A stretch of 64,000 nt of DNA from Leptodactylus fallax. Its lineage: Eukaryota; Chordata; Amphibia; Anura; Leptodactylidae. Of this stretch, positions 25,376 to 40,629 are shown in pieces (the stretch's first letter is position 1; each line of letters opens with the position of its first letter). A program made the position numbers and the translations under genes. The DNA lies in NCBI GenBank assembly GCA_947044405.1, contig CAMRHE010000054.1:4107501-4171500 (forward strand), read 5' to 3'. Under the pieces are notes generated by a model that was not told the DNA's origin, ran no database searches, and worked only from the letters and a program-made list of their open reading frames with translations.

Positions 25376-25692
25376 CCCAGCGTCATCACTTAACTGTAAG
25401 GAATGCCCCCTCTCTCTGTACTCTTCCATAGTGCTGTACTGTCAGGGGGCGTTCCTTACAGCCCAGCGATGATGCTGAGCTGTGAGGAACCCCCTCCCAG
25501 TACAAGTCTATGGGCGAGTACTTTCAGGGAGGGCGTTTCTCACAGCCCAGCTAGACTGTCATGAATGCCCTTCTGACCGTGAAACTACGACCCCCGCTAT
25601 CTCCAGCCCTGGGGCACATACCGGGAAAACAAGCAGTGCGCTGAATTCAGCGTGCTGTTGGCTTTCTAGTGGTATGTAAAACAGCATATACA
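25376..25692. repeat. Unidentified repeat with internal inverted copies
   Basis: GTAAGGAATGCCCCCTC near 25397 is mirrored by GGGGGCGTTCCTTACAG near 25445. Similar words return near 25480-25545 (GAGGAACCCCCTCCC, GGAGGGCGTTTCTCACAG). No coding content. Confidence 0.45.
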
Positions 25693-25844
25693 TGAGAACG
25701 TGAAAGGTCCCCTAAAAGGCCAAAGGGAAAAGTGGGCATATTCGATATCCTAATAGGTTCCACACAGGAAGCGCTTTGTTCTGTATATTTCTTTTCTATA
25801 CAGCTGAACACAATAAGGACATAATGGCTGATTTTCTGATCTTA

Positions 25845-26045
25845 GAAAGGTACTGCATTCATGGTCATATCCACTGGCGACTGATCAAGACAACAAACTG
25901 TGACCACAAGATATTTAAAGAAAATCTTTAAAATGCTGCAAAATTTTTAATTACTTATGTTTGCAAAAATGTTTAACTTTTAATTATCTAATTATCTACA
26001 AATTTTAAAATGGTTATGTTTGTGGGAATACCCATTTTAAGTCTT
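25845..26045 (-). repeat. Dispersed repeat, right member of an inverted pair
   Basis: Minus-strand copy of the 20660-20860 sequence, including GGGTATTCCCACAAACATAA and TTTTAAAGATTTTCT. Confidence 0.55.
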
Positions 26046-27645
26046 TGGATAAGTCAAAGATGAACAGCAGGGGTTCTGTGTATGAAATCTTATTGACTAT
26101 GATAGATTATTGTATTAGGTAGGTGGAATGCTTTGGATTACACTTAAATCAGACTTGCACAATCATTTTGTCAAACTGTATCATTCCTAAAGGCCACAAT
26201 TTAGAAGTATTCCAAGTTATGGCATATCAATATTATATGCCATGAATGTCTGATAGATCCTAGAAGTGTATCCTGTACCTACTCTATTGCAGCATAAAGC
26301 AGTGGCAGTGCATGGACCAAGAGATTCAGAGCAGAGCATTCCAGTCATGGTCAGCACTAGGTATAACGCAGTAAAAGTTTTGTCTCGATTACTCCTTTTA
26401 AGTTGCCTAAAAGTACCCACCACACAATGCTCTCCATAACTGGTGCTGAGGGAGTACCTAAATACTACAAACAGTGGCAGCCTGATGATGAGGGGTATTG
26501 GAGGCTTCATGATTCCCCTAGTTTTGCATCACTGATCTAGGCGTTTTTTGTAGGTTCGCATTATCGTTCACCCCCCGGCAATTCCAGAAATCAGAATAAT
26601 TTTTTTTTTTTTTTTTGTTTAGCTGTACAAAGATTTGTTTTTGTATCTTTTTAAAGAATTCATTGTTCCGTAAAAATACATTTTACATAGGTTTCCTGCG
26701 ATGACAGTGATACCAAATTTATATAGTTAAAAAGGTTTCTGTCACCAAGTAGAAAATTCTAAGTATCATGCCTCATTTGCTTCTTTCCACTCACCTGGAC
26801 AATTTGGTGTTTTTTTTTGTTTTTTTTTCCCATTTAAAGTTTTTATTTAATGTTTTGCACAAAAGGAAAAAAACAGCATAAATCACAAATGAGTATGGGG
26901 GGAGGGTAGAAGGGTAGCCGAGGAACATCAGGGGGCACAGTTGCTGGGAGGATAAGGGGAGGGGACAAGCAAATACTCTGATGCAGCAGAGTAAAACATA
27001 TCAAAAAATGAAACAATCGAAACAAGGGATGGACAGTAGAAAGTCTGTAACCCAACTAGAAATAAGGGAAGGAAGGAGGCATAGCCGCCCGCCCTAGAAT
27101 CTGGGGGCGCTGCTGGAGAACGGGGGTATAGGGTGTTCTTTTTAAAATCCATCCACCCATTTAAAAGATTATGGAAGTTTGTGCTAACTACGGTAGCTAT
27201 GATTCTCCATGTGGGTGGCACCTTTTATTTTCTCGTAGAAAAGCATAAGGTCACCGCCCACTTGGAGCATCAGAGCTGGTTTGTATATGATCTTCCAGGG
27301 CCATATATTTTAAATGGGTGGTCGGATTTTAAAAAGAAAAACTCCAAATTGATCAGGGGAATGACAAGAATCAAACAATGTATTTTATTTAGCATTTTCT
27401 ACTTGATGACAAATCCTCTTTAACATGTTTTAATGCCTTTGAAAAAAAAACTTGAACTTAGAAAAAAAAAATTACTTCGCATCGTCTTTCACATGAATCC
27501 AACACCAAGTACCCTCACAGGTCAGTTGTTTGAAGCAGCACTGTTTCTGCTTGACAGGCCATGTGATATCATGTTCATTGGTTCACATGGCCTGTTTGCA
27601 GTTCAGTCACATTTAAATGAATGGGCTGAGCTGTGATGCCAAGTA
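26046..27645. other. Intron with retroposon-like and MITE fragments
   Basis: T runs at 26599-26616 and 26810-26828. 26830-27060 resembles the A-tailed antisense repeat at 8685. A repeat at 27308-27375 (GGGTGGTCGGATTTT, CCAAATTGATCAGGGG) recurs at 53505-53565 and ends in a T2-like CCTCTTTAA. No gene. Confidence 0.4.
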
Positions 27646-29209
<1,564 letters not shown>

Positions 29210-29210
29210 T

Positions 29211-29647
29211 ACATTTGCTATACAAATCGTACAGCACTGTGCTTACATAGTAGTGAAGAGGCTTCAGTGCTCACCAGACTGCTGTGGCCTCTTCAAACAG
29301 CTTTTTTTTTGCGGGGGAATCAAGAGTCTGGCTGACTATAGCCGATCTGTAATTGATGACCTATGCTATGGATAAGACCATCAATTATTAATCCTAGAAA
29401 ACTGCTATAAAGAAAAAAAAAATTGTCAATATTCTATTACCATATAGGACTGTTTTTTTTTGTTTTGTTTTGTTTTTTTTCTCTCAACTGCAGGACTTTT
29501 TCCTCTTTCAATTTTCGGTGGACTCTGATGGAGTCCCCAATAGAGACTTCGGCGCAGATGTGAACATAGCCTGAGTCTGCTGAGTTAGTATTTCAGACAA
29601 ATAAAGCTGTTTGAGCAGAGACGTAGGTAGAAGCTCGTGGGCCGTTA
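29211..29647. other. Intron sequence without recognised feature
   Basis: Only T-rich runs (29303-29311, 29452-29480) stand out. Confidence 0.4.
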
Positions 29648-29803
29648 CGTAGCTAGAAGTTCTTACCATTACAAAGTACAATTTGTACCACAAAAATTAA
29701 GTGATCCTATGGCTCTATGAATGGAAAAATAAAGTTATGGCTTTTGGAAGGCAGGGAGTCAAAAACAAAAATAGAAAAATGGCTGTGACAGGAAGAGGTT
29801 AAG
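29648..29803 (+). repeat. piggyBac-like MITE, right-end fragment
   Basis: ACAATTTGTACCACAAAAAT, AAAGTTATGGCTTTTGGAA and GAAGAGGTTAAG correspond in order to the right end of the MITE at 38768-39851. The left part is missing. Confidence 0.55.
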
Positions 29804-30200
29804 AGCATACCTAGCCCTGAGCTTCATTGGATGCTCACCTATGACCACATTGTTCTCTCCATGGCACAGGAAAAACTAATTAATTTTTACAGTGTGTGGA
29901 CCCCACCAGCTAAATCCCCACATAACATCTTCCTGATCCACTCTGTGTGTGAAATGGGGGAATATGAATTTGTAGATAAATTTAGTTAGAAAGTTCTCTG
30001 TTCATTAGGCTGCTTTTGCACAAATAATACATTTTGAGGGCCATAAAAAAATTGCTATACATCCTAGTGTATTTCCATTTTTGATCCAGGTCGATCTGTG
30101 TGACATGCATTTTGTTTTGTTTGTTTGTTTGTTTTTCTGTGTCGTCCTTATTTTCCAGTATCACCTAGCAATTAATCTGTGAAAATCGGATGTAACACTA

Positions 30201-30390
30201 AGGCTGTGTTCACACGGCGGAAAATTTTCCGCCCCCGGAGTTTTCGCCGCGGTCAGCCGTGACAGGATTCCGATGCCATGCATCAGCATTCCGTCTCGGC
30301 TAACCGCTCCTGACTAAGCCCGAATGAATGGGCCTAATCAGGAGTGCGGCTCGAGCCGCGGACACTATGGTGAACAGAGCTCAGTTGATT
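30201..30390. repeat. MITE fragment of the GTTCACA-ended family
   Basis: AAGGCTGTGTTCACACGGCG, the CpG-rich interior GTTTTCGCCGCGG and an AATGAATGGGCC word are typical of this repeat family. It ends at a T run at 30389-30412. Confidence 0.45.
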
Positions 30391-30412
30391 TTTTTTTTTT
30401 TTTTTTTTTTTA

Positions 30413-30923
30413 GTGTGCCAAGGGTTTTGATTACTATCAAAAACTGTGTTGAAAAAAATCCCAAGTAAAATATGTTGATGACTTCTTATGGTCTAGAAAC
30501 ACCAGTACCAAACTAATATCATTCTATCAGAATGTTGTAATAGAATGTAAAACAGCATTAGCTTTCAGAGTGCTTACATTTTGTAGCTCTCCCATATGTT
30601 TTAGAGACTATATTTGATTGCTAGAATAGACAGACTATTCTAAAAGCGACCCATTAAGTGCAGAATCCTACTGGGCTGACAACTTGCACTGTTATTCAGT
30701 GCATTTTAAAACTTCATTTTCTCTGTCTCAGCTCTGTGCAAAAGATTTTGTTTGTAGTTATTAAATGTCCGTGATCTGAATGCTGATCTTTTCTAAAGCC
30801 TGACTAAGTCATCTTTTAACACAGTTACTCCTCTTCAGTGTTCTGAATATATGTGAAATATTTCATTGTGAAAAGGTTCCTGAGTAAACTGAAATATTAT
30901 AAGGGTGAATAGTGGGCCACTTA
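30413..30923. other. Intron sequence without recognised feature
   Basis: AT-rich, no gene or transposon end seen. Confidence 0.4.
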
Positions 30924-32551
30924 CAGTGCCTTGCAAAAGTATTCGGCCCCCTTGAACTTTTCAACCTTTTGCCACATTTCAGGCTTCAAACATAAGGATA
31001 TAAAATTTTAATTTTTTTGGTGAAGAATCAACAAGTGGGACACAATTGTGAAGTGGAACGAAATTAATTGGTTATTTTAAACTTTTGTAAAAAATAAAAA
31101 ACTGAAAAGTAGGGCGTGCAATATTATTCGGCCCCTTTACTTTCAGTGCAGCAAACTCACTCCAGAAGTTCAGTGAGGATCTCTGAATGATCTAATGTTG
31201 TCCTAAATGACTGATGATGATAAATATAATCCACCTGTGTGTAATCAAGTCTCCGTATAAATGCACCTGCTCTGTGATAGTCTCAGGGTTCTGTTTAAAG
31301 CGCAGAGAGCATCATGAACACCAAGGAACATACCAGGCAGGTCCGTGATACTGTTGTGGAGAAGTTTAAAGCCGGATTTGGATACAAAAATATTTCCCAA
31401 ACTTTAAACATCCCAAGGAGCACTGTGCAAGTGATCATATTGAAATGGAAGGAGTATCAGACCACTGCAAATCTACCAAGACCTGGCTGCCCCTCTAAAC
31501 TTTCATCTCAAACAAGGAGAAGACTGATCAGAGATGCAGCCAAGAGGCTCATGATCACTCTGGATGAACTGCAGAGATCTACAGCTGAGGTGGGAGAATC
31601 TGTCCATAGGACAACAATCAGTCGTACACTGCACAAATCTGTCCTTTATGGAAGAGTGGCAAGAAGAAAGCCATTTCTCAAAGATATCCATAAAAAGTCT
31701 CGTTTAAAGTTTGCCACAAGCCACCTGGGAGACACACCAAACATGTGGAAGAAGGTGCTCTGGACAGATGAAACCAAAATCGAACTTTTTGGCCACAATG
31801 CAAAACGATATGTTTGACGTAAAAGCAACACAGCTCATCACCCTGAACACACCATCCCCACTGTCAAACATGGTGGTGGCAGCATCATGGTTTGGGCCTG
31901 CTTTTCTTCAGCAGGGACAGGGAAGATGGTTAAAATTGATGGGAAGATGGATGGAGCCAAATACAGGACCATTCTGGAAGAAAACCTGTTGTAGTCTGCA
32001 AAAGACCTGAGTCTAGGACGGAGATTTATCTTCCAACAAGACAATGATCCCAAACATAAAGCAAAATCTACAATGGAATGGTTCACAAATAAACGTATCC
32101 AGGTGTTAGAATGGCCAAGTCAAAGTCCAGACCTGAATCCAATCGAGAATCTGTGGAAAGAGCTGAAAACTGCTGTTCACAAACGCTCTCCATCCAACCT
32201 CACTGAGCTCGAGCTGTTTTCCAAGGAAGAATGGGCAAGAATTTCAGATTCTCGATGTGCAAAACTGATAGAGACATACCCCAAGCGACTTGCAGCTGTA
32301 ATCACAGCAAAAGGTGGCGCTACAAAGTATTAACTTAAGGGGGCCGAATAATTTGCCACACCCCACTTTTCAGTTTTTTATTTTTTACAAAAGTTTAAAA
32401 TATCCAATAAATTTCGTTCCACTTCATGATTGTGTCCCACTTGTTGATTCTTCACCAAAAAATTAAAATTTTATATCCTCATGTTTGAAGCCTCAAATGT
32501 GGCAAAAGGTTGAAAAGTTCAAGGGGGCCGAATACTTTCGCAAAGGCACTG
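30924..32551 (+). mobile_element. Tc1-like transposon, family 2, copy D (dead by two stops)
   Basis: Ends are CAGTGCCTTGCAAAAGTATT and complement, with TA on both sides (30922-30923, 32552-32553). TIRs are about 215 bp, length 1,628 bp. Much better preserved than copy C. Confidence 0.92.
31314..32333 (+). pseudogene. Tc1 transposase with two nonsense codons only (family 2, copy D)
   Basis: The frame of 339 codons from MNTKEHTRQV to ATKY keeps phase throughout. Two stops break it: TGA for Trp at 31815-31817 (after NAKRYV) and TAG for Glu at 31992-31994 (after EENLL). The DD34E residues are all present at about positions 152, 243 and 278 ([32 protein letters not shown]). Each stop is one base from the codon expected in copy C. 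Confidence 0.9.
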
Positions 32552-32639
32552 TATATAGCATGCTACCTTATCCTCTATTGTAATTATCGTGGGCTTTGTC
32601 ATCTTGTTGACTAAAAAAAAAATTATATATAAAGGGATC

Positions 32640-33300
32640 GAGGGCTAGATTACTAGGTCAGAGCATCTCCGAAAGAGCTGTCTTGTGAGGTGTTCCTGAT
32701 ATGCAATGGTTAGTCTACCAAAAGTATTCCAAGAAAAGACAACCGGTAAACTGATGACTATCCCTTCTGGCCCAGTTCCACAGAAGAGCTACTTTTTCAC
32801 AAATTGCTGACAAAGTTAATGCTGGCTATGATAAAAAGGAAAAGCTTGCTATGTGGCAACAGACCAGTCAAAGTGCCTATGTTGACCTGTGCCCAGAATT
32901 GCAAGCACTGACAATAGGCACATCACAATGGAGCAGTAGAAGAAGGTGGACAGGTTTGATAACTGTTTTACATGTACACAGACAGGTGCATGTTCATCAC
33001 TTACCTAGGGCAGTTGGTTGCTCTGGGCAGTGTTCTGCTGAGAAACCATAGTCCTTGGTCTTTGTGGGTGTTACTTTGACACGTAGCACCATCCTAAACA
33101 TTCGTGCAGACCACCGTAACCAATTCGTAGCAACACTTTTCCTTAATGCCAGTAACCTTTTTCTTGCCACATTACAAGAATGATTGACAAAAAGGTCTAG
33201 ACTTGGCCTCCAAGATGTCAATTGAGCATATGTGGGATATGAAAAAGAAAGTCCGATCCATGAGGCCTCACCAAGCAGGCAACCGACTAATTAGAATTTC
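32640..33300 (+). pseudogene. Very decayed Tc1/mariner relic
   Basis: Phrases such as CAGAGCATCTCCGAAA, CACAGAAGAGCTACTTTTTC (encoding RRATFSQIADKVNAGYD), GTTACTTTGACACGTAGCAC and AAGTCCGATCCATGAGGCC follow the order of a common animal Tc1-like transposase gene that I know. Many indels and stops are present. Terminal repeats are not visible. It is a different and older family from the six better-preserved ones here. Confidence 0.6.
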
Positions 33301-33986
33301 AAATTACTGGTTTCAGCAGTCACGACCTCAATAGTCAGTGACTGGCTACAGTGGTCACAGGGTAACAAATTGGGAATCATAACTTCAGGTCTGATTCGGA
33401 CAGGAGAGAGGGCGCTGGAACATGACTAATCCAAAAGACGAGTAATTTTTTTTTTTTTTTAAACACTGACAGTCCTTGAAAGAAATCCTGAATGCCAGAA
33501 AATAAACTGGCAGTAATGTTTCCCTTAATATCCTTATCTTCTTTGATCCTATTCTGCCTCCTACTTCAATCAAAACTGTGAGAGATGCATAAAGAATTCC
33601 CTAATGACACTGTGTAAAGGACGAACAATGTACGGAAATATAAATCTTTTGTGAGAGTTGACAGTCTTTTATCTGACTATGGGACAAAAGTTTGACACTT
33701 CTTTCCAAATGATGGACTGTCAGCTAAAAATATAGATTGTCTGTAATCATAGTCAATTTCCATCAACTTTAGTCTGACTGTGTAGTAATTCGAATTGATT
33801 CAATAAATTCGCCATTTCATAGACTTGTGGTTCTGACTTTCATCGGAATTGTGAAATTGCTGTTAACCCTACCTTGAAGTTCGATATATTCCATTGAAGC
33901 TTTGTCCCCAGCTGCAAACCATAATGATTAGTTTCCTCACATCAGTTAATAGATGGGTGTTAAGATGAGGAAGCCTGCATGAAATA
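33301..33986. other. Intron sequence without recognised feature
   Basis: A T run at 33447-33460; otherwise nothing recognised. Confidence 0.4.
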
Positions 33987-34090
33987 CAGTGCTGTGAAAA
34001 AGTATTTGTGCCTTTTACATATTTTATTGTTTTTGTACAGTTGTCACTTTTTTAGATTCTTTAACAAAAACACAAAAATCGAGCTTAAAA
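33987..34090 (+). repeat. Isolated Tc1-like terminal repeat
   Basis: CAGTGCTGTGAAAAAGTATT, then TTTATTGTTTTTG and AACAAAAACACAAAAATC, is a typical start of another Tc1-like family. No transposase or opposite end follows. Confidence 0.5.
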
Positions 34091-34187
34091 TTGAGAATCG
34101 CCCATAAGCTTGGGGAAATGAAAACAAAAAACTTTTATTGCTAGGCCATATCTCCCAGCCCTACTTAACCTAATATGTATCGGCACC

Positions 34188-34648
34188 TTAAAGAGGTTGT
34201 CCAGGCATTTTTTTTTATTTTTTTTTATGCCTGGACAACCAGAGGAGGAGGAGAAGAAAAAAAACCAAAAAACCAAAACATACTCACCTGTCCCTGATGC
34301 TTCGGTGTCCTCCCAGCACGTTCTGGGCCTTCTGCTCAAGCATCTTCTCAAAGTGAAACTGTTCACTGGCTGTGACGTCATGGATCCCTTCCGCTAAAGA
34401 CGTTGATTGGCTTTGCAGTCACGTCACTGCTGAGGCCAATCAGGCGCCTCAGTAAGTCTCAGGAAGAGGCCCGTGATGTCACAGGTAATGACATCTCAAG
34501 CTCTTCGCTGAGGTCGCTGATTGGCCCCATCCACACATCAGCACGGGACCCAGAAGACCGGACCACGCAGGGAGGTACCGGAGCACCGTGGAAAGGTGTG
34601 AATTTTTTTATTTTTTTTTTTACATTTTTGCCTGGAAAACCCCTTTAA
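34188..34648. mobile_element. T2-type MITE
   Basis: The ends TTAAAGAGGTTGTCCAGGCA and GCCTGGAAAACCCCTTTAA are inverted and each contains TTAA. The interior has TACTCACCTGTCCC and GAGGCCAATCAGGCGCCTCA, words shared with the T2 MITE at 47475 and the hAT MITE at 42866, plus a TGACGTCA palindrome at 34373-34380. Confidence 0.7.
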
Positions 34649-35156
34649 GTTAGGGTGATCATTTAGCTCCAGCCTTAGGCCCTGTTCACATGGTGGAAAA
34701 TGAAGAGGAATTTGAAGCGGACTTCTGGTGGGTACTGACTGTAAGGGTACATAGGTATGAACTAGCTCTTAAGTAAATGGCTTCCATAGGAACCTTATCC
34801 CACTGCTCTGAGTGAAATAAGAATCTAGGCATACTAAACCCCACCCTCATTGCTGATGCTCCACCCCTTCAGGCTTCTGTCAGTTGAAAATGTAAGGAAT
34901 GGGAATAAAACATCTGTGTTTTTCAAGACTGTGCTTCATTTCGAATGCTAAAAATACTGCCGATTTGTTAAAAACTGTGAGCTGTTTACTTTTATCAATT
35001 GTGTAGGTTTACTGTTTGCTTGTTTAAATTTCGGTCATTCATGCTTCACTTGTGTAATATTTTTAATATTTATTTGTAGGTGTATGGTTTCTTGGCATTC
35101 TAGTAATTTAGGCCTCATTTTTGTGTTATTACACTCATGTGTTTCTTATTTTTCAG
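34649..35156. other. Intron before LRRC1 exon c
   Basis: CTTAGGCCCTGTTCACATGG near 34673 is one end of the GTTCACA repeat family; nothing else is seen. Confidence 0.4.
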
Positions 35157-35213
35157 CCTATCAAACCTCGTGTCCTTAGAGTTGAGAGAAAATTTGTTGA
35201 CCTATTTACCAGA
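35157..35213 (+). CDS. LRRC1: LRRC1 exon c, LRR segment
   Basis: Acceptor TTTTTCAG, donor A|GTAAGT. After the Asn codon completed across the intron it reads LSNLVSLELRENLLTYLP, one LRR. It ends in GA, completed to Glu by the next exon. The longest open frame overlapping this exon uses the wrong frame; the correct one is set by the phases of both neighbours. At 57 bp it is the smallest exon here. Confidence 0.9.
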
Positions 35214-37544
<2,331 letters not shown>

Positions 37545-37770
37545 TAGACTCAGGCTGGATTTACACCAGCGCTCGCTGTATGTTGGGGGATTCCGTCCCT
37601 GAATCCGTTTGAAAAATGCGCATTTTTCGGGTGAAAATCTGGTGGATCTCATAAGGGATGTGCGGGTTTGTGTGAGTAATCACTTTTTACACCTATTGGG
37701 TTTTGGATCCGAAAAACAAAGCACAGACCCAAAGAACGGAAACCCGAGCACAGGTGTGAATCTAGAGTCA
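37545..37770. repeat. MITE-like repeat (GTTCACA-ended family)
   Basis: The left CTAGACTCAGGCTGGATTTA and right AGGTGTGAATCTAGAGTCA ends are inverted. The interior is CpG-containing and matches the copy at 8854-9100 in style. Confidence 0.5.
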
Positions 37771-38430
37771 GCTGAAAATCAGTAAGTGGAGGGGAGAGTA
37801 GACAGGAGAAACCCTGATATAGGAATTTCAGGCAGAAATGTGTTACTGAATGAATGTATAATGCCATATGTTTTAGTTTTGTGTATGCGCAGTAGCAATG
37901 TAAGCGAAAGTTCATACTACCGTTATTAATGTCCGTTGCTCTCATCCATCATAGGATTGAGAGTAATGGTCTTTAATGGCCATAGAGTGGTTAATGCAGT
38001 CTGTGCACCGTCTGACTGCATGCACTCTAACGTAAATACCAGGAGGAAGATTTATTTTTTTCAGGTTTGTTTACTTTTCTGATGGAAGAAAAAGTTGTTG
38101 TATGCAGGACTTTTTCTTCTGTTACAAAAGCAAACAAACTTGTTGGAATAAAGCCTCCATCATAGACTAAAGGGGAACGGATTCCATATGGAGGGTGATC
38201 CATCTGCATCTATCCCTCTATCGCTGTTAATGGGGATTTCCAAACCCAAATAAAATTTTTATTCACCTATCCGTAGGACCCAGACCACACACACACACAC
38301 ACCCACTCTCCAGGTGCCAGAAGCTGGTAGTTGACTGATGGAGCAGCAGTACCAGTCACTTACGGTGATCTGCAGTGCTGCTCCTATTACTTGAAAAGTA
38401 GTGGCGCTACATGTACCACCCCTCCACTAG
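37771..38430. other. Intron with hairpin repeat relative
   Basis: TTAATGTCCGTTGCTCTCAT near 37927 is the hairpin word of the MITE at 13363. A (CA)n run lies at 38287-38303. No gene. Confidence 0.4.
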
Positions 38431-40225
38431 CAGGTCCAGAAATATTTAGACAGTAACACAATCTTCATGAAACAGCTGAGATGAAATTAAAGTGTATATA
38501 TAGTTTTAATGCAAAGGGTTGAACAAAAATATCCTGTGAGGAATGGCAACCATTTTTCTACAAAGCCTCCTCATTTCAGAGGGTCAAAAGTAATTGGACA
38601 AATTAATATTATTTGTACTTTGTAGAGAATTGGCAGGCAATGACTGCCTAAAGTCTGGAACTCATGGACCTTACTAAACGCTGGATTTCCTCCTTTATAA
38701 TGCTTTGCCAGGCTTTTAACCCACCTGTCTTCAGTTGTTGATTGTGGGTCTTTATGCCTTAAGTGTCTTAACCCCTTCCCAACATCCACCGTAATAGTAC
38801 GGCAGATGTCAGGTATTTAAATAAGGGGACCACTCATGATCTGAACAGCCGCCATAGCCTCCGGGTTTCTGCTGTATTATACAGCAGAGACTTGGCGCTA
38901 ATGCCAGCGATCAGTCCTGCCATTTTGCTGGGGGTTGTTGGCACCCAGAGTGAGAACCGGGGCTGGCGGCCCGTTGCCATGACAACTAGGAGCCTATTGA
39001 AGGCTCCAAGGATTGTCTGGCATGCATTTGTATGACAGGCCTGTCATAAAAATGCTGATATTTTGTAATTTCTAATAAATGCAATAAAAAATAAATAAAA
39101 AAGTAAAAAAATATAAAAAGAATTACGAGTTCAAATCACCCCCATTTCCTTAGAATACATGTAAAAGTTAACAATTACTGTGAAACAATAAGGTATCCCT
39201 ATGTCCGAAAATGCCTAGTCTACAATATAAAAATATTTTTCCCGTACGGTGAACGCTGTAGCAGGAAAAAAAAACCTCAAAGGGCCGAACCGTCAGTTTT
39301 TCGCTGTTTTGCGAAATTTTTTTACTAAAAAGTGATCAAAGCAACAGACCTTCCCCAAAATGTTATAACTAAAAAGTACCCCTGGCCTTGCAAAAAAAGA
39401 CGCCTTATACGGAAATATGAAAAAAGTTAAGAGTGTCAAAATCTGGTGACTTTTAGAAGAAATTTTTTTTTTTTTTAAAGTTTTATATTTTTGTCAAGGA
39501 GTTAAAATGTAAATAAAACCATATAAAGTTGGTATCCCCGGAATGGTACTGAAACATAGATAACAGGTGACATGTCATTTTGGCTGCAGAGTAAACCCTG
39601 TAAAAACGAAGCCCGTAAGAAAGTCGCACAAATGTACTTTCTCCAATTCCACCCCATTCTGAATTTTTTTCCAGCTTCACAGTACATTGTACAGAATAAT
39701 AAATGTTACCATTATGAAGAACAATTTGTCCCGCAAACATTAAACCCTCATATGATAAATGAAAAAAAGTTATGGGATTTGGAATGTGGAGAGTCAAAAA
39801 AAACCAAAAAAAAACGAAAATCAAAAAAGGTCACCGGCGTGAAGGGGTTAAGCAAGTGAAAGGCATGCTTGATCAGTTTGAGATCTGGTGATTGACTTGG
39901 CCACTGCAGAATATTGCACTGCTTTGCCTAGGTTGCTTTTGCAGTTTGTTTTGGGTCATTGTCCATCTGTACTGTGAAGCGACGTCCAATCATCCTTGCT
40001 GCATTTGGTTGAATCTGAGCAGAAAGTATATCTCTGTACACTTCAGAATTCATCCGGGTGCTTCTGTCTTCTGTCACATCATCATTGACCCAGTGCCGTT
40101 GGAAGCCATGCATGCACATTCATCATACTGCCTCCACCATGTTTTGCAGAGGATGTGGCGTGCTTTGGATCATGAGCCGTTCCAAGCCTTCTCTGTACTT
40201 CTTCTTCTCATCATTTGGTACTCAG
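38431..40225 (-). pseudogene. Tc1-like relic, family 7, split by a TTAA MITE
   Basis: The left end CAGGTCCAGAAATATTTAGA, then GGTCAAAAGTAATTGGACAA and AGTCTGGAACTCATGGACC, follows the known order of another Tc1-like family read on its minus strand. The relic stops at 38767 and resumes exactly at 39852 with GCAAGTGAAAGGCATGCTTG. Past the break it encodes MNSEVYRDILSAQIQ and FTVQMDNDPKQTAKAT (second catalytic Asp). The 5' half of the transposase and the far TIR are missing. Confidence 0.7.
38768..39851 (+). mobile_element. piggyBac-like MITE inserted in a Tc1 relic
   Basis: The element starts TTAACCCCTTCCCAACATCC and ends GCGTGAAGGGGTTAA. TTAA is duplicated at 38768-38771 and 39848-39851, and the host Tc1 sequence resumes cleanly on both sides. 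TTAA target plus CCC-starting short TIRs suggest piggyBac mobilisation. About 1.08 kb, no coding frame. Relatives lie at 9600-10266, 29648-29803 and 61561-61683. Confidence 0.75.
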
Positions 40226-40629
40226 ATTCAGTGCTATGTTTTTATGTAAAATCACACCAGAAAGTCATAGATGCAGCTCCCCGAAAGTCTATTAGGGGCG
40301 CACTGTTTCAAGAAAGCCTGGGATCCATCTTACTGTACAGTCGTGGACTAGACTAAACCTGTGTAATTGTAAGAACGTGATGTACGTTAACAGGACTGAA
40401 ATCACAACAAATTCCAGAATATAGAGCCAAACACTTGACTACACCAGCGAATCAGGTCTACTTTGAATGATCCTGTTATGCAAACAGTTAATTTTACCTC
40501 TGGACTTGGCACGGGCATGTCCTCAGACTAACATACCACCTATGATATTTCCTCATAAACCCCACTATCATAAACTGAATTCAAAATCTCGGGGTTGTAA
40601 ATAAAATAAATTAGTAATATTTATTATTA
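40226..40629. other. Intron with one repeat member
   Basis: The dispersed repeat at 40365-40470 is the inverted partner of 36875-37020. No gene. Confidence 0.4.

Noticed and set aside
32640..33300. Treating this as part of the neighbouring Tc1 copy D
   Set aside because: Copy D ends with its TIR and TA at 32551-32553, and the relic's wording belongs to a different Tc1-like family.
39483..39859. Open frames of about 100 codons on both strands
   Set aside because: They lie within the piggyBac-like MITE, overlap each other and show no conserved motif.
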